Made by a program: the position numbers and the translations under genes. The notes under the pieces were generated by a model. The model searched no databases. It was not told where the DNA came from and saw nothing but the letters and a program-made list of their open reading frames with translations. A stretch of DNA of 64,000 bases from Ophiobolus disseminans (Eukaryota; Ascomycota; Dothideomycetes; Pleosporales; Phaeosphaeriaceae), in NCBI GenBank assembly GCA_010093685.1, contig MU006236.1:649068-713067 (forward strand), in the 5' to 3' direction. Shown in pieces: positions 33,268 to 46,136 of the stretch (position 1 is its first letter; the number at the start of each line of letters is the position of its first letter).

Positions 33268-34726
33268 ATGATGTCCGAAATCACACCCTTCGACCCCACG
33301 ATCCCCCAGGAAGACGTCGATCGCCTCTTCCGCAAACTCGCTGATACGAGATTACCTGAGATACCTGTTGTGCCTGATGCGGGTGATGACTATGGTACAT
33401 CCTCTTCCAAGATCTCACATCATTTCAACTTTCCAAATATGCCTATTGAAATCCAGTCCTTACGTTTCGCTAACGCACACCAGGCCCATCCCTCGAATGG
33501 ATCAATAAACTCTACAACCACTGGCTACACAAATTCTCCTGGCCGGCCGCACAAAAGCAAATCTCAGAATGGCATCATTACACGACGTCTATCGAGGACA
33601 TGAAGGTGCACTTCATACACGAGAAGGCACGCACTCGTTCGGCGTCTGCGATTCCTTTGTTGCTCGTGCATGGGTGGCCAGGCACGTTTTTCGAGTTCCA
33701 GAATGTCATGCATGGGCTCCTGGACCCGAAAGATGAGAAACATCCGACTTTTGATCTGGTGGTGCCAAGTTTACCGGGCTTTTGTTGGAGTCAAGGGCCG
33801 CCGCGCGGATGGACGTTGCAGAATACAGCGCGGATATATGATGTGTTGATGAAACGTTTAGGCGTCTGTATTCTCCTTTCACCGACGCCGAGTTGTGCTG
33901 ACAAACTCGGCAGTACAACTCATATGCCTGCCAAGCAGGTGACTGGGGCCACTGGGTAGTGCGAGAATTAGGAACCGGTCGATATCCATCCTGCAAAGCA
34001 GTGCACACAAACATGTGTCCCGGCGCGCCTCCGCCAGAGTACAGAATGACAGCGAAGGAACAAAAAGCCATGGATCGCGCGCAGTGGTGGATGGGCGAGA
34101 AACTGGACGAGGGACATATGGGCTATGCGATTGAGATGCGTACGCGTCCGCAAACAATCGGCGTAGCCTTCAATGATAACCCGGTGGGGATCATGATGTT
34201 CATTGGCGAGAAGTACAATGAGCTTGCGGATCCGAATATCGGGACTGCGACGCTGGATAACGAACAGTTCAACCACGATATCTGTACGACGTTGTCGTTG
34301 TACTTTTTTACGCCGCCGAGTATCATGACGAGTAAGTGTCGGATGGCCTGTCGTTGGGTCTGCTGACTTCGTTAGGTATGTTGTGTTACTACAACAACGT
34401 TCGACACGAGGTGTACACTGAGTTCAATGCGAAGGAAGAGAATCTGATTCGAGTTCCGCTGGGCGTGAGCACGTTTCCATACGATGCGTTCCCGGTACCC
34501 AAGGCCGGGGCGGAGACTACGACGACGAATCTGAAGTTTTTCAGAGGTATGTTTGAGATTGATGTATTTAAAGTGAACCTTGGGAAGGACACTCCTGTTT
34601 CAAGGAATGGGACAGGCTGACGAAATACTAGAACGAGACTTTGGTGGCCATTTTGCGTGTATGGAATGTCCAAAGGAGATGGTTGGCGACATGCGAGAGT
34701 TCTTTGGTGAACATTATAAGGCGTAG
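33268..34726 (+). CDS. Epoxide hydrolase, alpha/beta-hydrolase with EHN N-terminal domain
   Basis: Five exons, 33268-33394, 33484-33863, 33914-34331, 34376-34546 and 34632-34726, sum to 396 residues in frame. The N-terminal PFDPTIPQEDVDRLFRKLAD is typical of the EHN region of microsomal-type epoxide hydrolases. HGWPG (residues 105-109) is the oxyanion-hole motif, Asp179 in AGDWGHW is the expected nucleophile, and His372 in FGGHFA the general base. The enzyme adds water to an epoxide to give a vicinal diol, for detoxification of xenobiotics or in secondary metabolism; the natural substrate cannot be told from sequence. The intron 33864-33913 uses a GTCTGT donor, weaker than the others, but it is needed to reach the nucleophile motif. 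No secondary-metabolite backbone gene lies next to it. Confidence 0.88.
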
Positions 34727-35509
34727 GTAGGCAGCAGGGTCAGCTTTGCGACAAGTTGGCTTGCTCGTGCGTTCATCGGTCAGAATGACTGGGTATATCA
34801 TTGATTTGCATGGCTCAATTAATATGTTGTAACCATCGTGCTCGCACCCGCTGCAAGGGCGAAGCTGTGAAAACCACCTTCCGCATCTGTGCGCATCTGT
34901 GACAATCATGTGGCAGGAACCACTGGTAGCGACTGCCTTTCTTATCCTGCTCTTTCCAGTTTGTCGGCGCGACAGTGTTTCCTCGGCAGCCATAGCCGTT
35001 ACGCGACGCCGAAGCTGTCGCAGAATGCAGTCTCTGAGACATGCTGGGTATCCTTTAGCGACATGACCCGCCGAGTGCGTCGAGTCTCATAGCCAGAATG
35101 AGGTCTGGTGCAGGATGAGACGGCGAAGAATTGCCATGTTAAAGTCAAGTATGCAAGCACGGCGGGTCAAGTGAGCAGGCGTCACACAGGCGCGGCGCGC
35201 TTGGGGCAATCTCCGACGTGCAGCAATATGGAGAAGACGACCGCGACCCTGCGCAGATGCGGCGCCCCTTTCTAGACATCGCCGCCAGGGTCTGCCTTCA
35301 TCTCTATCGTGGTCGCATGGCAAACGTCTCTCCAATTGCACTGTTTGCTTGCGAGTGAAGCCTGTCTGCTGCTCCAAGACCCGACCGCACCCTTTCCCGC
35401 GCAGCAGCTACCGTCGTGCCGCGCCCTTTCATTTCGCTCTCGCGCGCTGGGGCCGCCCATCATCTCCAGAGACTAACTTCATGACGGCAAGTTGCGCCTC
35501 ACGCCCGTC
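34727..35509. other. Upstream region of the TBC gene, no gene seen
   Basis: About 780 bases. Short frames on both strands without motifs; expected to contain the TBC-gene promoter and 5' untranslated region. Confidence 0.4.
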
Positions 35510-37917
35510 ATGAGAGGTGACGTTGTTGCCGCGTCTGACGATGCCGTGGGCGAGTCAACCCAGCAGTCTCACCTCTCGCCCACGCCCTCGAATGCCACCA
35601 GCACCGCGTCCTCGAGCCCCGCGTCGCGCGGATGGCTGAGCAGCGTGCGCCGACCACGAACTTCACCCGGCCCAAAGTCGTCTGCACTGCGGCGCACGCA
35701 GCTGTGCGAGGACGACGACCGTAGGGACTCTGCTCTAACATCGTCCAACTGCAACACGGGCAACGAGCCCTCGTCGCCCATCAGCCTGCGCAAGACACCG
35801 TCTCTCCCTGCCATCGTTGTCCAGGATGATCGGTCACCAGGGTCCAGGAGTCACGGGTCGCCCCGTTCACTAAGCAGGGATATTGCGTTAGATAATAGGA
35901 GCACCTTCGTGGCTTTGGACACAATCATCCCCACTGGCAGCCTCGACGACCTCACCTCCGACGCCCAAGTATCCTTCTCAAAGCGCGGCAGCATGCTTTT
36001 GGGCGGTAAGAAGGCCAACAGGCGCAGTAAACAGCTCGGCCCATTTACAGAAGGTGCGCTTGCGCCGAGTACACCCCCGCGCCAGGATGGGCAGGAGCAG
36101 CCCACCGAACAGCAGGAGCACTCGCCGCCTGTCACCACCCACTTGTCCCCACGGACACCATCGCGATTCTCCGTGCGCGGACGGTCTACGAGCCTACGAG
36201 TCCTCTCATCTGACGAGATGACACTGTCGCGGAAGGTGCGCACCATGTACAGGCATGGCAACGAGAGTGCCGTCGATTGGGATGCACCACAAGAGGAGGG
36301 AATCAGCGGGTCAACGAGCCTGGCGGACAACAGCGCGGTAAACACGCCCGCGAACGCGTCCTCATTGACTGTGGATGGCAACCACGAGGACAACAGCTCC
36401 CTGGTCAGCTCGAAACGCGACAGTGCACTGACTAAGGAGCCTCACGAGAGCGCTGGTGGACTAGAGGACTGGTCGAACCTCGAAGGGGGCGAGGTCGATC
36501 GGTATGGATTCATCATTCCAAAGAAGACAGGCTCACGGGAAACTGCAACTGAAGATGGTCTGGAGGGGCCCGAGCACATCGGCATACAACGTGTGACGAC
36601 GGCCTTGCAACTGATCTCTGCAGAACCGAGGAGGAGAAGGATCGGGCGAAGTGGATCCAGAGCGCGGTCTTCTCGTTCGGCGGATCCTCGAGCGCGCTCA
36701 CCAAGTCGACAGCCTTCTCAAAAGTCTCCCAAACCCACCAGGTCCATATTCTCCACTCAGACTTCCAATACGCGTAACACACACGGGCCTCTGCGCCACG
36801 CGACGATCATCTTTCCTCACAGCAGAGAACGTCGCATTCTGAATGAAGCCAGCGATATGCTTAGGTTACCACCAGGTCTGGCAGAGGTGGCAGAGCAGGA
36901 AGAGGGAGGACGAGCAGCACAGGCGATGAAAGCCAAAGAGATACAGCGAGAAGAAAAGTGGCGGAAGATGGCCAAAGTGGTCAAGTCAGGAGCTGACAAA
37001 GGTGGCATGCTGTTTGAATTCGACACAAGGGACCCAAAGCTCATCGCTCGCACCTGGAAAGGCATTCCCGATCGCTGGAGGGCCACTGCGTGGTACTCAT
37101 TCCTCGCAGCAAGCGCAAAAGCAGACAAAGACAGTCCCACCGAGGAGGAACTAATCGAGAGCTTTTACGAGCTTCAAGCCGAAAGCTCTGCGGAGGACAT
37201 GCAAATCGATGTCGACGTGCCGCGAACCATTAATAGACACATAATGTTCCGGCGGCGATACAGGGGAGGGTGAGTTGTGATCCATTTTTGAACGTTTATG
37301 AAACTAACAATTCCAGACAACGACTGCTTTTTCGCGTTCTGCACGCCATGTCACTTTATTTGCCAGACACTGGCTATGTCCAGGGCATGGCTGCACTGGC
37401 TGCAACTCTTCTCTGCTACTACGAAGAAGACAGAGCCTTTGTCATGTTGGTACGCCTGTGGATGCTGCGAGGTCTCGAGCGGCTTTACGAAGCCGGTTTT
37501 TCTGGTCTCATGGATGCCCTGAACGACTTCGAGGTGAATTGGCTTCGCAAAGGCGACGTGGCGAGGAAGCTCCAAGAGTTACTCATCGACAATACTGCCT
37601 ATGGGACTCGATGGTACCTCACGTTGTTCAACTACTCGCTGCCATTTCCCGCCCAACTACGTGTGTGGGACGTCTTCATGCTGCTAGGCGACAAGTCGTA
37701 CTCCAACTCACCATCGTCCAAGTTCAGTGGAGACCTAGACGTCTTGCACGCGACGTCTGCGGCGCTAATGCATGCCACAAGAGCGATCTTGCTGGATTCA
37801 GATTTCGAGAATGCCATGAAGGTGCTGACATCCTGGATCCCAATCAAAGACGAAGACATCTTGATGCGAGTGGCAAAAGCAGAATACAGGGAGAGGAAGA
37901 AGCGAGCCAATGTATGA
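35510..37917 (+). CDS. TBC-domain Rab GTPase-activating protein
   Basis: Two exons, 35510-37269 and 37317-37917, with a 47-base intron in phase 2 and an AACTAAC-like branch site, give 786 residues. The ATG at 35510 (MRGDVVAASDD) is the first in frame. Residues 1-500 are Ser/Pro/Arg-rich and disordered, with many SP and TP sites. The TBC domain spans about 525-750: it starts with IARTWKGIPDRWRATAWYSF. The arginine finger is Arg572 in IDVDVPRTINRH (IxxDxxRT motif), the glutamine finger Gln609 in TGYVQGM, and WYLTLFNYSLPFPAQLRVWD is the late TBC block. TBC proteins accelerate GTP hydrolysis by Rab GTPases and so shape vesicle traffic and polarised growth. The target Rab is not predictable here. 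Both catalytic fingers are present, so it should be active. Confidence 0.92.
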
Positions 37918-40900
37918 CGTTAGCATGCGCTCCGCTGCCTTGGAATCGACCGACCAAATGGATGCACGATCGGGGATGCGCGGTTCGGCCGTCAGCCGAC
38001 GGTGCAGCCAGTCACACTGGTGCCTCCAAGCGACCCTTCCATACCGCTTCGAGAAGGTTTAGCAGGCCAACGTCGATCTCCTGAGATCAGTGGCTTGAAG
38101 GCGTCGCGTGCAGACAACGTGGCTGGCACGTTTTGTCTTTGCGATTTGCGACACAGATTACATTTTGGGAGACGGCAGGTTTTACTGTACGAAAATCATT
38201 GCTCTCAACCACCCTCACCACCAGAAGCATCGAGAAGAAGCCCTTCGCTTCATTAGTGCAACATTTTCAGGAAGGACGACGACGATCGTCTCCAGGCTTA
38301 CGGGATCTGGGAGGCTTTCGCGACGTCTAGCATCGGCTAGCTTAGGCGCATATGTGCGTGGGTTTAACGACAGTTCACAAGATACCACTTTGCTTTTACG
38401 GTGCATCGCATGTATGAATGTAGTCCCACAGCATACGAACACATCTTATAGTCAAGCTACATTGTAGTAATAATATTTAATTGTTTAATCGCATAACCGA
38501 GCTCCTGTTGAGAGCATAAAGAGGAACCTGATCTCCATATGATCGCCATGTAGATGCGATTGCGGGCAACCGCCCCGTCGGACGAGGCGGGCGCAACGGT
38601 TGGATTCAGATTGCTGGGAATGACGCCCCCACAACCGCACGTCGTTCGTGGACAATCTCTTGCCTGCCGTCGGGATCATGGACTAAAGTGGTGGTGATGA
38701 TCATACACTGTACAAGGGTGTGCTAGGCGAGGGGATACCCATGCGTCCCAAAACGGCAATCGCGAATGTCGATGGTGGCGAATCACTCGCTACTTCCTTC
38801 CTCCACACCTAATTCGCCGCTTCACTGCATCCACACCGCGTCAACTTTTGCCTCCCAATATCCTGCCGCTGATACTCTAGACGACCGAATGGACTGACTG
38901 AGTCACACTCGGCTACGCCGAAGGACGCCAGATGGGCGTTGGACCCGCGATGCCTTCTCCACATGGTGACAGCGTTGTTGATCACTCGCCTCACCCTGAC
39001 GAAATCATACCACTGATCAGCGCTCGACTAGACTTCACAACGTTGCTTCACATACGGTAAGAGCAAGCGACTGCGAGGTGTAAGTCCGGCCGAAGGTATA
39101 CGTACCTTTCCTGCGGATGCAATTCCTGCCCTGATTAGGACGACAGGAAGACATGGAGTCGCTTACCTGCACCACGGAGAGCGAGGTTCCCTGTCTGACT
39201 ACTCTCAACTGCACACACATTAGCCTATCTGTGCAGATCGACAACTGGAACACCGGGCTTTGTACGCAGTGCACATTCGCGAACGGCCAGCTTTGCCGTG
39301 GTCTAGTCTGCTGCGGTAGCATCGAGTGGGACACGGGACTTCGGTCGGCTCCTCTTGTCCACAATGGCACCCACGCCATGTCGGATAACAAGTCAACGGA
39401 ACGTCTTCTACCGACTGTCCAATACAGCAATTCAAACTAAGGCACGAAGGCTTTATCCCAACATGGGTGCGTCCCGTTCCTTCAAGCCTCGTCATTTCCA
39501 TCATAGCCGTCGCGCTTGGCAGTCTAGCAGTAAGGGACGGAACATGGCAGAACGCCTCCATGCTCATCGCAGTACTATTACAGCTGAGGCGAGAGTATTT
39601 CCATCAATCGTTCTACAATTGGATCTTGCTGTTGGTGGGCATAAGCGCATGAAGTCAGCGGCAGAGAGCCACGCGTGAAGCTAGCTTACACTCCAACCTC
39701 AACGAGACCTACAGTTGTACAGCAGAAGATTCCCCACTTCTCGGATCAGTATCGGCTCCTTCCCGTATGGCCTAAGACACCCACGTTCTCGCCAGTCTCA
39801 CAGATCCAGAAATGCACAGGTGTCTGCCTCGAAATGGTCATTGATCATCATCCGTCTGTGACTTGGCCCCCAAAATTGAAGCGTAATTCACCTGGTCTCT
39901 TCACATGGCACACATCCCGTCACCATCAAGCCGAAGCGGCAGCTCATTTCAGTCACGAGCTTTCCGCTCGCGACGCTGTTGTCTGCATTCAGCAACTCTT
40001 CCTGCACGGTCATGAGAGTTGTCGCTACACGAAGACGATGATTGGCTGCCACATGTTGGATGGCCCACCAGAATCTTGCTCAAAGATCCTTTGCACAGAT
40101 CCGGGACGCCATGAGTTTCAGGTTGATCCGCCATTCGCTCAAATCAGGCAAAGCCTGAGCGCCAGCGCGGAAATTTAACAGCTTAGTGGATCTTTGGCAC
40201 CTGAGCCAGGCGCTCGGTGATTGCGCAACGCGTCGAACGGTCCCTCAATTTGGTCCTGCATGCTGCTCACATTAGCTATGTACGTCCTGCGCTAGCCATC
40301 ACGAGGGAAGGGCTGGAGGTCATCATCAAACAATGCTTAGTGCAACACCCGGTTACGAGGAGCAGCGCGCAGGGCAACGATCATCGGCCTCGCTATCCCT
40401 CCATACATCTCCAGGACACGTTGCTGGGCTCGCGTGTCGGCTTGACGATCTCTGCTCTTATCGATTGGCCATGCGCTCTGTCACGCTACGCTGATCCGGA
40501 GGGGGTTCCTCAAGGCTGACAGGTTCGACAGGGTTCCCTGCTACTTGCAACCACCTGTGCTTCTCATCTAAACGCGCCCAGCCGTTGAGCTATGACGGCA
40601 TCTGCATTACCTATTCAGGCATAACACTCCAGACAAGTGCAGCCTTGCAACCTGCATTTTCACTAAGATTCACAGTTTCGTGTTGATGCACCACGACTCT
40701 CTTGACACGCAAGTCTCATTTCGCTCATCTGCTTTGGGACATCGCACGGCTGAGGTCTGGCGATAGCCTTGACCCTTCATTTCATTCTGGGCAGCCTCAT
40801 ACGCCATGGGCTATGGGCCGTGGAAGGAGCCAGGGGAGCATCCGTGCAATGGAGCGGTAATCTCTCCCACAAACTTGCGCTCGCTTCCTCCCGGACGTTG

Positions 40901-42046
40901 CCAGTTGCGCTAGCACGAAGCTGGATATTCAGGCCACGCCAACAAGTCCAACTTTTGGTCGTTGAGCCTCGCCATCAGCCACAAGGTCCGACTGGCCAGA
41001 GTCCAGACGCAGAATCCTGCTGCTCTGTTCCGTGTGCCGTCGTGACATAGCACATGATGCTTGCTGCATCCACATTGCACAAGACAGTAGACAAATGACA
41101 AGATATGCTGCACTATGAGGGGCAAGGCGCAACATTAGATCTCCCGGCGCATGTTTCACGTGCCTACAGATCTATGGCGAGTCTAACTTTTGCGCCACTC
41201 AAAGGCTGGATAGAATTTGGTCGCAATACCAACTTGACACGCTTAGCTTGGGGCCTGAGGTGTCAAGCTACTGTTGCTGGCTCCAAAGCTGAAGTGAACA
41301 GGCTTGGCTGTGCATGCGGGAAGAAGCAGCCCTGCGGCAAATGTAGCGCCACAGTGTGGGAACTTTGACCAGAGTTTGCAGTGGCCGCAAGCCATCTCCT
41401 AGGAAGCCAGATGGCGGGTCAGCTAGAACGCGCACCGCAGACGTTCTCCAACTCCCACTTGCTGACGGGACTCACGTTGCCCTTGCACATCGTTGCCGCT
41501 TTCCACGCACCATCGCCCGGGTTAAACGCCACACATCGGCTGTCCTCGTCCAGCGGCCTGCCGTTTCGTCCTGCCTTCCATCTTCAACAGCCATCATCCC
41601 CGTTGGCTGGTCTAACTCCAGCCGGCCCTCTTCCATTCTCGTACACTCCTTCCCCACTATTGCCCACTTTCTTTTACCTTCTTGATCATTCTTTCGACCT
41701 GGACCTGATCGCCAGCGCCGACCCACGCGAGCTCTCCAAACTCGGGTTCGATCTTCGGTGCAGCCAACTTCGCATGTCACCACTCCGTTTGCACTTTGGC
41801 CCTACTTTAACCGCGAATCATATCGAGGCTCTTGTGTCTGGTACGCATTAAGCCCGGCCTGTAAGGCAACGGCTGCTGAGCTCTGGGCCTTAAGTGGACG
41901 TTGCTCCCGGAAACGTACTTCTGATTAAGTATGTATGCTATTCCATCTCTTTCTGGAATTTCCAAGTTTTGACGCCTCCCAACATCTCATTTCAATGCCG
42001 CCGAGTGTCTCTACCAGCCTCTCCCGCACTCGCTCCACCATCCTCG
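37918..42046. other. Gene-free stretch of 4.1 kb
   Basis: The longest gap in the window. Open frames are short and overlap on both strands. A 95-residue Cys-rich frame (39153-39440, plus strand) lacks a signal peptide and is not called. The 3' half probably contains the long promoter or leader of the regulatory-looking gene at 42047. Confidence 0.45.
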
Positions 42047-43582
42047 ATGTTGCTCACACTTTCTAATCCAGTCAAGCCTGACTTCGATTACAAACCTCAT
42101 GACTACTCTCCGCCTTTCTTACCGTCTAAGGTTGCTCGATATTCACCAAAGCTTCAGAGTGGGTTGCCGCCCTCTCAAGCATCCTATTCTTCTTTCGCTA
42201 TGGGCACACCTCATCGAGGCCTCCCTCCTCCTTCGGCGATGACGCTACCTGACCCGGGCCGAGGACCACCTTCAATGCCAACACCATTGGGCTCACTACC
42301 TCCGGCTCCGTCTCAATGGCAGGGTGCCGAGGATGGCATGAAAAATTGGCTGGCAGCAAAAGCTGAAGAAGAGAGACGACGGCAAGAGGAGGAGCGAACG
42401 CGGCAGGAGACTTTGAAGCTCGAACAGCGCAAAATCGAGCAGTCAATGCTTCGGGAGTCAATGCAAGGCGGTGTACCACCTCACCTGGTACCGATAATAT
42501 TCGCAGGTATTGGTGGTGGTAACCTGGCAAACATCAGCGCGGAGTGGATTCAGCAGTACACAGCAACTGTCCAAGCTGCCCATCAGCAAGCACAAGTCCA
42601 GTCACAGTCACAAATTTCTCCAGACTTGCGTAGAGACACGCGGATGATCGGCCAACAAGCATCGTCGGTGTACGCTGGACAAACCCCGATTTCGCAACCT
42701 GTTCTACCGCCTACCGCTATTCTGCCAGGACAGCCACTTCCAACACAAGCACAACAAGCTCCACCAGGATACGGTGGGATCATGTCACCGCAGGCCAGAG
42801 CTGCACAACCGTCTGGGATCCTTGGTCCGCCCACTTCGGTTCCGCGGTCAATGCCTCAATCGCAGCTTCCCAGGTTGACCACGAACGAGATGAACATCCA
42901 ACAGCCACCGACGGCATCATCGAGCGCACAGCAATCTGCACAGCAGGAGCAATCCTCGCCTTCCATTTACTTTCACCACTGGGTGCCTCCATCGTCCTCA
43001 AACCAGGAGAAGAGTTCAAGCGGCAACCCGCCAGCAACGCCATCAGGTAAATACAAAGCCTCGCCTATATACCAGCCCCGTCAACGTGCGACCTCTCATG
43101 CGTCTGACCTAGAATACACCAGCTCCCCCAAAAAGCGGAAGGCCCAAGGCCCGCACCCACCTCCACCTCCCCCGACATCAGCGCCACAGTCACACACGTC
43201 ACCCTCTTTCTCGCATGTATCGACATCATCGGCATCAACACCGGGACGACGGGGACACGCCCGGGGCCGTTCTGATGCATCTATACGAGCACCAGAAGCT
43301 TCCAGCGCTCCTGTGAGCCGTCGCGGGACGGTCTCTGGGTTAGCACAAGAGGCCATGATGCGGCAGAGCGACATCCCTGAGGATATTCGACATTCGGAAG
43401 CAAAGCTGCACCAGCATTTGGATCGGGCGTACGCAACCTCACCTCGTCAAGTTGACAGCCGAGGGCAAAGTCAACATGCCTACGCGCCCACCTCTAAACC
43501 TGAAACTCCCAAATACGGTTCGCATCAGCAATGGGATCGAGGTTATATGTCATCGCCCAAAAGGGAAACTGGGGATCGTTAG
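42047..43582 (+). CDS. Conserved-type Pro/Gln/Ser-rich protein with coiled coil, function unknown
   Basis: A 511-residue frame from the ATG at 42047 (MLLTLSNPVKPDFDYKPHD). The frame is open about 150 bases further upstream but without an ATG, so a 5' exon is possible. A single ordered island (about 100-150) has a charged coiled coil, WLAAKAEEERRRQEEERTR then QRKIEQSMLRESMQGG, followed by IIFAGIGGGNLANISAEWIQ. The remainder is Gln/Pro/Ser-rich. SIYFHHWVPPSS (about 304) and a PKKRKAQGPHPPPPPP stretch (about 363), which resembles a monopartite nuclear localisation signal, stand out. The composition is that of a transcription co-regulator, but no DNA-binding domain is visible. I recall similar proteins across ascomycetes without a known role. 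The preceding 4 kb without genes fits a heavily regulated gene. Confidence 0.7.
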   Translation: MLLTLSNPVKPDFDYKPHDYSPPFLPSKVARYSPKLQSGLPPSQASYSSFAMGTPHRGLPPPSAMTLPDPGRGPPSMPTPLGSLPPAPSQWQGAEDGMKNWLAAKAEEERRRQEEERTRQETLKLEQRKIEQSMLRESMQGGVPPHLVPIIFAGIGGGNLANISAEWIQQYTATVQAAHQQAQVQSQSQISPDLRRDTRMIGQQASSVYAGQTPISQPVLPPTAILPGQPLPTQAQQAPPGYGGIMSPQARAAQPSGILGPPTSVPRSMPQSQLPRLTTNEMNIQQPPTASSSAQQSAQQEQSSPSIYFHHWVPPSSSNQEKSSSGNPPATPSGKYKASPIYQPRQRATSHASDLEYTSSPKKRKAQGPHPPPPPPTSAPQSHTSPSFSHVSTSSASTPGRRGHARGRSDASIRAPEASSAPVSRRGTVSGLAQEAMMRQSDIPEDIRHSEAKLHQHLDRAYATSPRQVDSRGQSQHAYAPTSKPETPKYGSHQQWDRGYMSSPKRETGDR

Positions 43583-46136
43583 GTTGGGAGCTGGGTTTCA
43601 GCATTGCGGCCTCATCCGGTTCGGCGGGCGTATCTGGCCATCGCCATCGATAAGCAAATTAAAGATACACGAACACGAAAGCGACGGATATCGATCGCAC
43701 GTCATGTGGATGGACGCCACTGCACAATTTCCTTCCTGCGGTCTCGATTTTGCAGCCGTTGCAAGCGAAATTGGTTCTCCACACCACGAAATTCCCCTCA
43801 TCTCAACGTCCAGCGCACGAGCCGCTATCTTCATTCAGATAATCAAGGAACACCTTCTCATCTCATGAGATTGCGTCGCAATGTCGGTTCACAGAGCTGC
43901 ATACGTAACCAATGATGAGTCGCTTTCGCGCATATCTCCCCAATTGGCCATCCGTAATTGTCCCAGGAGCTGCCCTTTTCTAGAACGGTTCCGGTTTCGC
44001 GGCTGAATTTCTTCAATCTTGAGACTTATATTTCCGAACTTGACCGGCGTCTGGGTACAACGGCCTTATCTGGCATTTCTAAGGCAACGGCGCATGACTG
44101 CGCTTTGGAAGGATCAAGATGGTTCGATTGGTGGTTGCTTGTCAGGCGTACTGATGCCGCCTCTCGCCTCCCCACCTCATTCCGGCTGCATCGACTGATG
44201 CACACATCTCGATGAAATGCTCTCGTCAGCGACCGGTGTCGCAGATACAACATGCCGCTGTTGCATCTGGACTCCAGCATCAAATCGGAGCATGGTGCAT
44301 ACGCAATTGTGGACTGTAAGAGTACGTATGCTCGGCTTGCATACACCGCACCGCAGCTAGTCGTGCTATCGTCAACTGCATGTCATCGAACAGAAAGGCG
44401 CTGCTGCCTATATTTGGACTTCAGCTTGTTATCATGGGACCTGCAACAATGCATTCGAGGCGCAAGCCAATACCGTCGACACCGCTAAATAGACATTTAA
44501 CTACCTTCCGAGCACGCCCTTCCTCTTGGCTTCGGTTAGAATTTCTTTTTTCGGGTTGTATAGACCGATCACATCTTCCCCATCACCGGCACACACACTC
44601 AATTGGGTCCGCACAAACCTGCAACCGATCGTTCGACTTTACCACCAGCACAAGCTGGCGACTCAACAGCGCCCGAACAGCTGGAACTCGCAGTCTGGCA
44701 CTCTTTGCATCGCTCAAGATATCTGGAATATCAAGACTACCGTTTCGCATCTCTTAGCATCAAGACCGCGACATGCAGGACATTAGCGCCATTCACGACC
44801 TCCATCGCATCCCAAGTTTCCTATCTTCTCGTCCTGTTTCGTCTCTTTTGTCGTTCGACCTTACCTACTACAAATACCCTGGGCTTCCTGTTGGCTACAA
44901 ACTGTTTGCATATACCCCCTGTCTCGTTGCCAGATGGGGCAAGCTGTCTTGCATGACGGCATCTTTTCTCTTCGTCTCACAACGAGTGTGTTGGCACCTC
45001 GTGTTTTTGCTTCTTCTTTCGCACTTGTATATACGCTGCGGTTTGGCGGTTTGGATAGGGGCTTGCGGTGGAGCGGCCGGTGTTGTGCATAGGTATTAGG
45101 TGGGCATGCCATTAGCAATAAAAGAGCGTGCAGATGCGGGCTGGGTCGAGCACCTGGCTGGCGTATCTGCTTCGCAATCTTTCATCTACGACTTCTTCTG
45201 CATTATTTGTCTCGACTTTTAGTCTCCAGAATCAGACAAATGTGGTCTGATTATCCTTCCCGCTACACACATGCCAACATCAAACATCAAACACCCCATC
45301 CCCGGCCTACTATTCTCGGCCCATCAAACCCAAACGCGACCCAAAGCGGACTTGTGGAGATATCTCGCGTTTCAGCCTTTCGGCGCCGCACACGCTTGAG
45401 TGGACAGGGGCGCTCAAACAGTGTCGACAGGGCAAGTCATTGGTGCCCGATACGGGTTTTATGCGTTAGGGTGAGATGGAACTGACGACAGCAGAGACGA
45501 GGCTCACTTTGGAATGGGGTTGGGTGTGTTACCGACGGGCTGGGTGCGGGTGAGATCGCAGACAGACCGCTTTGGGGACCAGAGTTCGCGGTGCGGAATG
45601 CGGTGCGGTGAGATTTGGAGAGGTGGAGATAGAGCAAGATTACATCTCCAATACGGGGGCCGTCTTGCGTTTGAGTTTAGTCGTTGTAGATTGTTGTTTA
45701 ATAGGTTAAGACACGACTGGACTTGCTCTAAGTTCTTGGCAATAATTCGTGATCGCAATCATTCAGCTCAGTGGGTCTCGAGATGGAGAGAGAGGTGAAA
45801 GTGACGCTCAGGTAAGGTGGAGGCACGCGCCACAAATGCCCCGCTCCATCGTGGCGCACCTGCCAAATCTCGGTGCCCCACCGCTATCGATTGGTAAGTG
45901 CAGCCTGACAGATGGCGGCTACTCACCGGAGCAAACAACCGCCTTGCTGCCTGCCCAAACCCTCTACCACCAACAAATACTGCCACTATCACGCCCGACT
46001 CCCGCTCGCCGATCTCCACACATCCATACCATCTTCGCGACCGATCTAAACCCGCCACACCAGCTTCACCAAGCTTCGCGCCACCCGTGACCACACACTC
46101 GCTGAAGCGCAGCTTGAAGCTTGAACACCAGACAAG
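43583..46136. other. Gene-free stretch of 2.6 kb
   Basis: Short frames only. One frame at 44773-45099 has hydrophobic runs but no start context, conserved motif or partner exon. No RNA gene was recognised. The 3' end contains the RUB1 promoter. Confidence 0.45.

Noticed and set aside
41105..41368. Frame with a CACGKKQPCGKC-like cysteine cluster
   Set aside because: An isolated metal-site-like pattern in otherwise unpatterned sequence, without a supporting domain; likely chance.
44773..45099. 108-codon frame with hydrophobic runs in the 43.6-46.1 kb gap
   Set aside because: No start context, no conserved motif, codons of no particular bias; most likely chance or 3' untranslated sequence of the upstream gene.
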